Both the position numbers and the translations under genes were made by a program. From NCBI GenBank assembly GCA_029865285.1, contig JAOUHE010000085.1, positions 1 to 7,263 of the forward strand: a stretch of 7,263 bases of DNA, written 5' to 3'. Under the pieces are notes generated by a model that saw only the letters and a list, made by a program, of their open reading frames with translations, ran no database searches and was not told the origin of the DNA. Origin of the DNA: Chloroflexota bacterium. GTDB lineage: Bacteria > Chloroflexota > Limnocylindria > QHBO01. Positions 6,108-7,263 of this stretch are shown in pieces (the first letter of the stretch is position 1; the number at the start of each line of letters is the position of its first letter).

Positions 6108-7207
6108 GCCGGGGCGAGCGCCTGCCGCTGGGCATCGATGGCCGCCAGCAGCTCGTCAAACGAGCGCCCGAAGGAGGCCACCCCCTCGGCGATCAGCTCA
6201 TCGGTCGCCTGCTGCATGCTGATCCCCTGCCGCTCGATCGCCCGCAACGCGGCGTCGGCGTCCTCCAGCCCCGCGTCCAGGGTGCGCGCCACCACGCCAT
6301 GGTCCAGGAATGCGGTGATCGTCTCGGATGGCAGCGTGTCGACGGTGTCCGGACCGATCAACTCCTCTGCGTACAGGACGTCGCGGTAGGTCGGGTTCTT
6401 GGTCGACGTGCTGGCCCACAGGCAGCGCTGAACCCGTGCACCGGCCGCACGAAGATCGGCGAACTCGTCGCCGCCGAAGATCTCTCCGTACGCGGCATAC
6501 GCGAGCTTGGCATTGGCGATCGCCGCGCGGCCGCGCAGCGCGAGCGCCGCGTCGGTGCCGATGGCGTCGAGCGCCTTGTCCACCTTGGTGTCGACCCGGC
6601 TGACGAAGAAGCTCGCCACCGATGCGACCCGGTCGATCTCCCCACCGGTCGCGAGGCGGCGGCGAAGGCCCGCGATGTAGGCGCGAGCCACGGCCCGATA
6701 CACCTCGACGCTGAACATCAGCGTCACGTTGACACTGATCCCCTCGGCGATGGCCGCCTCGATTGCCGGCAGTCCAGCCGGCGTGGCCGGGATCTTGACG
6801 AGCAGGTTCGGCCGCGACAGGCGGCGCCACAACTGGCGAGCGCGTTCAAGGGTGGCCGCGGTGTCGTCGGCCAGGTCGGGCTCCACCTCGATCGAGACAA
6901 AGCCGTCCGTCCCGTCCGATGCGTCGTAGACGCCGCGCAGGACATCCGCCGCGTCGCCGACGTCGGCCACCTCGATCGCCTCGAAGATCTGGCGGCTGTC
7001 GTGGCCGGCGGTGATCCCGGACCGGATCAGCTCGTCGTACTGCCCGGTGGCAACCGCCTTGGCGAAGATGGTCGGGTTGCTGGTGAGGCCACGGATGCCT
7101 TCGCCTACCAGCGCCGCCAACCGCCCCGAGGCGATCAGATCGCGATCGATGAAGTCGATCCACGGGCTCTGTCCCTGCTCGGCGTGCAGTCGTTGCAGCG
7201 TATTCAC
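6104..7207 (-). CDS. tal: transaldolase
   Basis: Moves a dihydroxyacetone unit between sedoheptulose-7-phosphate and glyceraldehyde-3-phosphate, giving erythrose-4-phosphate and fructose-6-phosphate; non-oxidative pentose phosphate branch, cytosolic. The 367-residue length fits the longer bacterial class found in Actinomycetota and in transaldolase/Pgi fusions. Motifs: WIDFIDRDLI (16-25) with D18 as the catalytic aspartate, GIRGLTSNPTIFAKA (37-51, transaldolase signature 1), SIEVEP (105-110) with E107, LLVKIPATPAGLPAI (135-149) with the Schiff-base lysine K138, NVTLMFS (160-166), and CLWASTSTKNP (262-272). The GTG start at 7207 is fixed by an AAGGAGG seven bases upstream and by the GTGA overlap with the preceding gene. 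Its TGA overlaps the GTG of pgi, so in this genome the two activities that many bacteria fuse are separate but adjacent and coupled. Confidence 0.97.
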   Translation of the reverse strand: MNTLQRLHAEQGQSPWIDFIDRDLIASGRLAALVGEGIRGLTSNPTIFAKAVATGQYDELIRSGITAGHDSRQIFEAIEVADVGDAADVLRGVYDASDGTDGFVSIEVEPDLADDTAATLERARQLWRRLSRPNLLVKIPATPAGLPAIEAAIAEGISVNVTLMFSVEVYRAVARAYIAGLRRRLATGGEIDRVASVASFFVSRVDTKVDKALDAIGTDAALALRGRAAIANAKLAYAAYGEIFGGDEFADLRAAGARVQRCLWASTSTKNPTYRDVLYAEELIGPDTVDTLPSETITAFLDHGVVARTLDAGLEDADAALRAIERQGISMQQATDELIAEGVASFGRSFDELLAAIDAQRQALAPA

Positions 7208-7263
7208 GGCTTGGCCTCCTTCAACAGGTCGCGTGCGGCAGCGGCGATGTGAACGGCGTCGAT
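7204..7263 (-). CDS. C-terminal 19 residues of an upstream gene, probably transketolase
   Basis: An open frame enters from the right edge and stops at TGA (7206-7204), overlapping the tal GTG as GTGA. The visible tail, IDAVHIAAAARDLLKEAKP, is an amphipathic Ala-rich helix, compatible with the extreme C-terminus of a transketolase, but 19 residues cannot identify it. The suggestion of tkt rests on the very common tkt-tal adjacency in pentose phosphate operons and on the lack of any other transketolase in the window. The 4-bp overlap matches the junction style of the other genes, which supports this being a real coding end and part of the same operon. Confidence 0.6.
   Translation of the reverse strand: MDAVHIAAAARDLLKEAKP
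7215..7221 (-). promoter_or_regulatory. strong ribosome binding site for tal
   Basis: AAGGAGG on the minus strand, 7 bases before the GTG at 7207, embedded in the last codons of the upstream gene (it encodes part of the K-E-A near that protein's end). Near-perfect match to the anti-Shine-Dalgarno sequence with ideal spacing; it decides the tal start. Confidence 0.8.

Larger units (their letters stand above)
1..7263 (-). other. single pentose phosphate pathway operon (tkt?-tal-pgi-gnd-zwf-opcA-pgl)
   Basis: All seven coding regions share the minus strand with junctions of -4, -4, +22, +7, -4 and -4 bp. No inverted repeat with a T-run and no convincing -35/-10 pair was seen in the only two gaps, which are too short for an internal promoter outside coding sequence. 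The promoter should lie to the right of 7263 and the terminator to the left of position 1. The set supplies the oxidative branch, transaldolase and Pgi, so glucose-6-phosphate can be oxidised cyclically. Co-transcription is inferred from spacing. Confidence 0.85.

Noticed and set aside
4323..6389. 688-codon open frame on the plus strand opposite pgi and the end of tal
   Set aside because: It is antisense to two genes with clear catalytic motifs, its translation is Arg/Gly/His-rich without any recognisable fold, and long antisense frames are expected in GC-rich genes with strong third-position bias and TGA-only stops.
5879..7252. 457-codon plus-strand open frame opposite tal
   Set aside because: Same explanation: shadow of the tal coding frame, low-complexity composition, no motifs.

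Overview
The window is a high-GC bacterial chromosome segment (about two thirds G+C by eye) filled by one run of seven genes, all on the minus strand. In transcription order they are: a C-terminal fragment that is probably transketolase (7263-7204), transaldolase (tal), glucose-6-phosphate isomerase (pgi), a short-form 6-phosphogluconate dehydrogenase (gnd), glucose-6-phosphate dehydrogenase (zwf), the G6PD assembly protein OpcA (opcA), and 6-phosphogluconolactonase (pgl), which runs off the left edge. The layout is very tight. Four of six junctions are 4-bp GTGA overlaps, where a GTG start shares bases with a TGA stop; the other two are gaps of 22 and 7 bp. All six visible stop codons are TGA. 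No promoter, terminator, RNA gene, repeat, CRISPR array or mobile element was seen, and no stretch over 25 bp is non-coding.

Together the genes encode the whole oxidative pentose phosphate branch: Zwf with its helper OpcA, then Pgl, then Gnd. They also encode carbon-rearranging enzymes (transaldolase and probably transketolase) and Pgi, which returns fructose-6-phosphate to glucose-6-phosphate. Expressed as one unit, this could run as a cycle that oxidises sugar phosphate for NADPH, or supply ribose-5-phosphate and erythrose-4-phosphate.

The tkt-tal-...-zwf-opcA-pgl order is familiar from Actinomycetota. A separate Pgi of the transaldolase/Pgi-fusion type beside a short Gnd also fits deep Chloroflexota-like or neighbouring soil lineages. 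I cannot settle the phylum from the sequence alone.

I do not see a previously undescribed system here; this is core carbon metabolism. The points worth a second look are the repeated GTGA coupling, the split transaldolase/Pgi pair, an apparent missing catalytic histidine in Pgi, a single-cysteine Zwf paired with OpcA, and a Cys/His cluster in OpcA.
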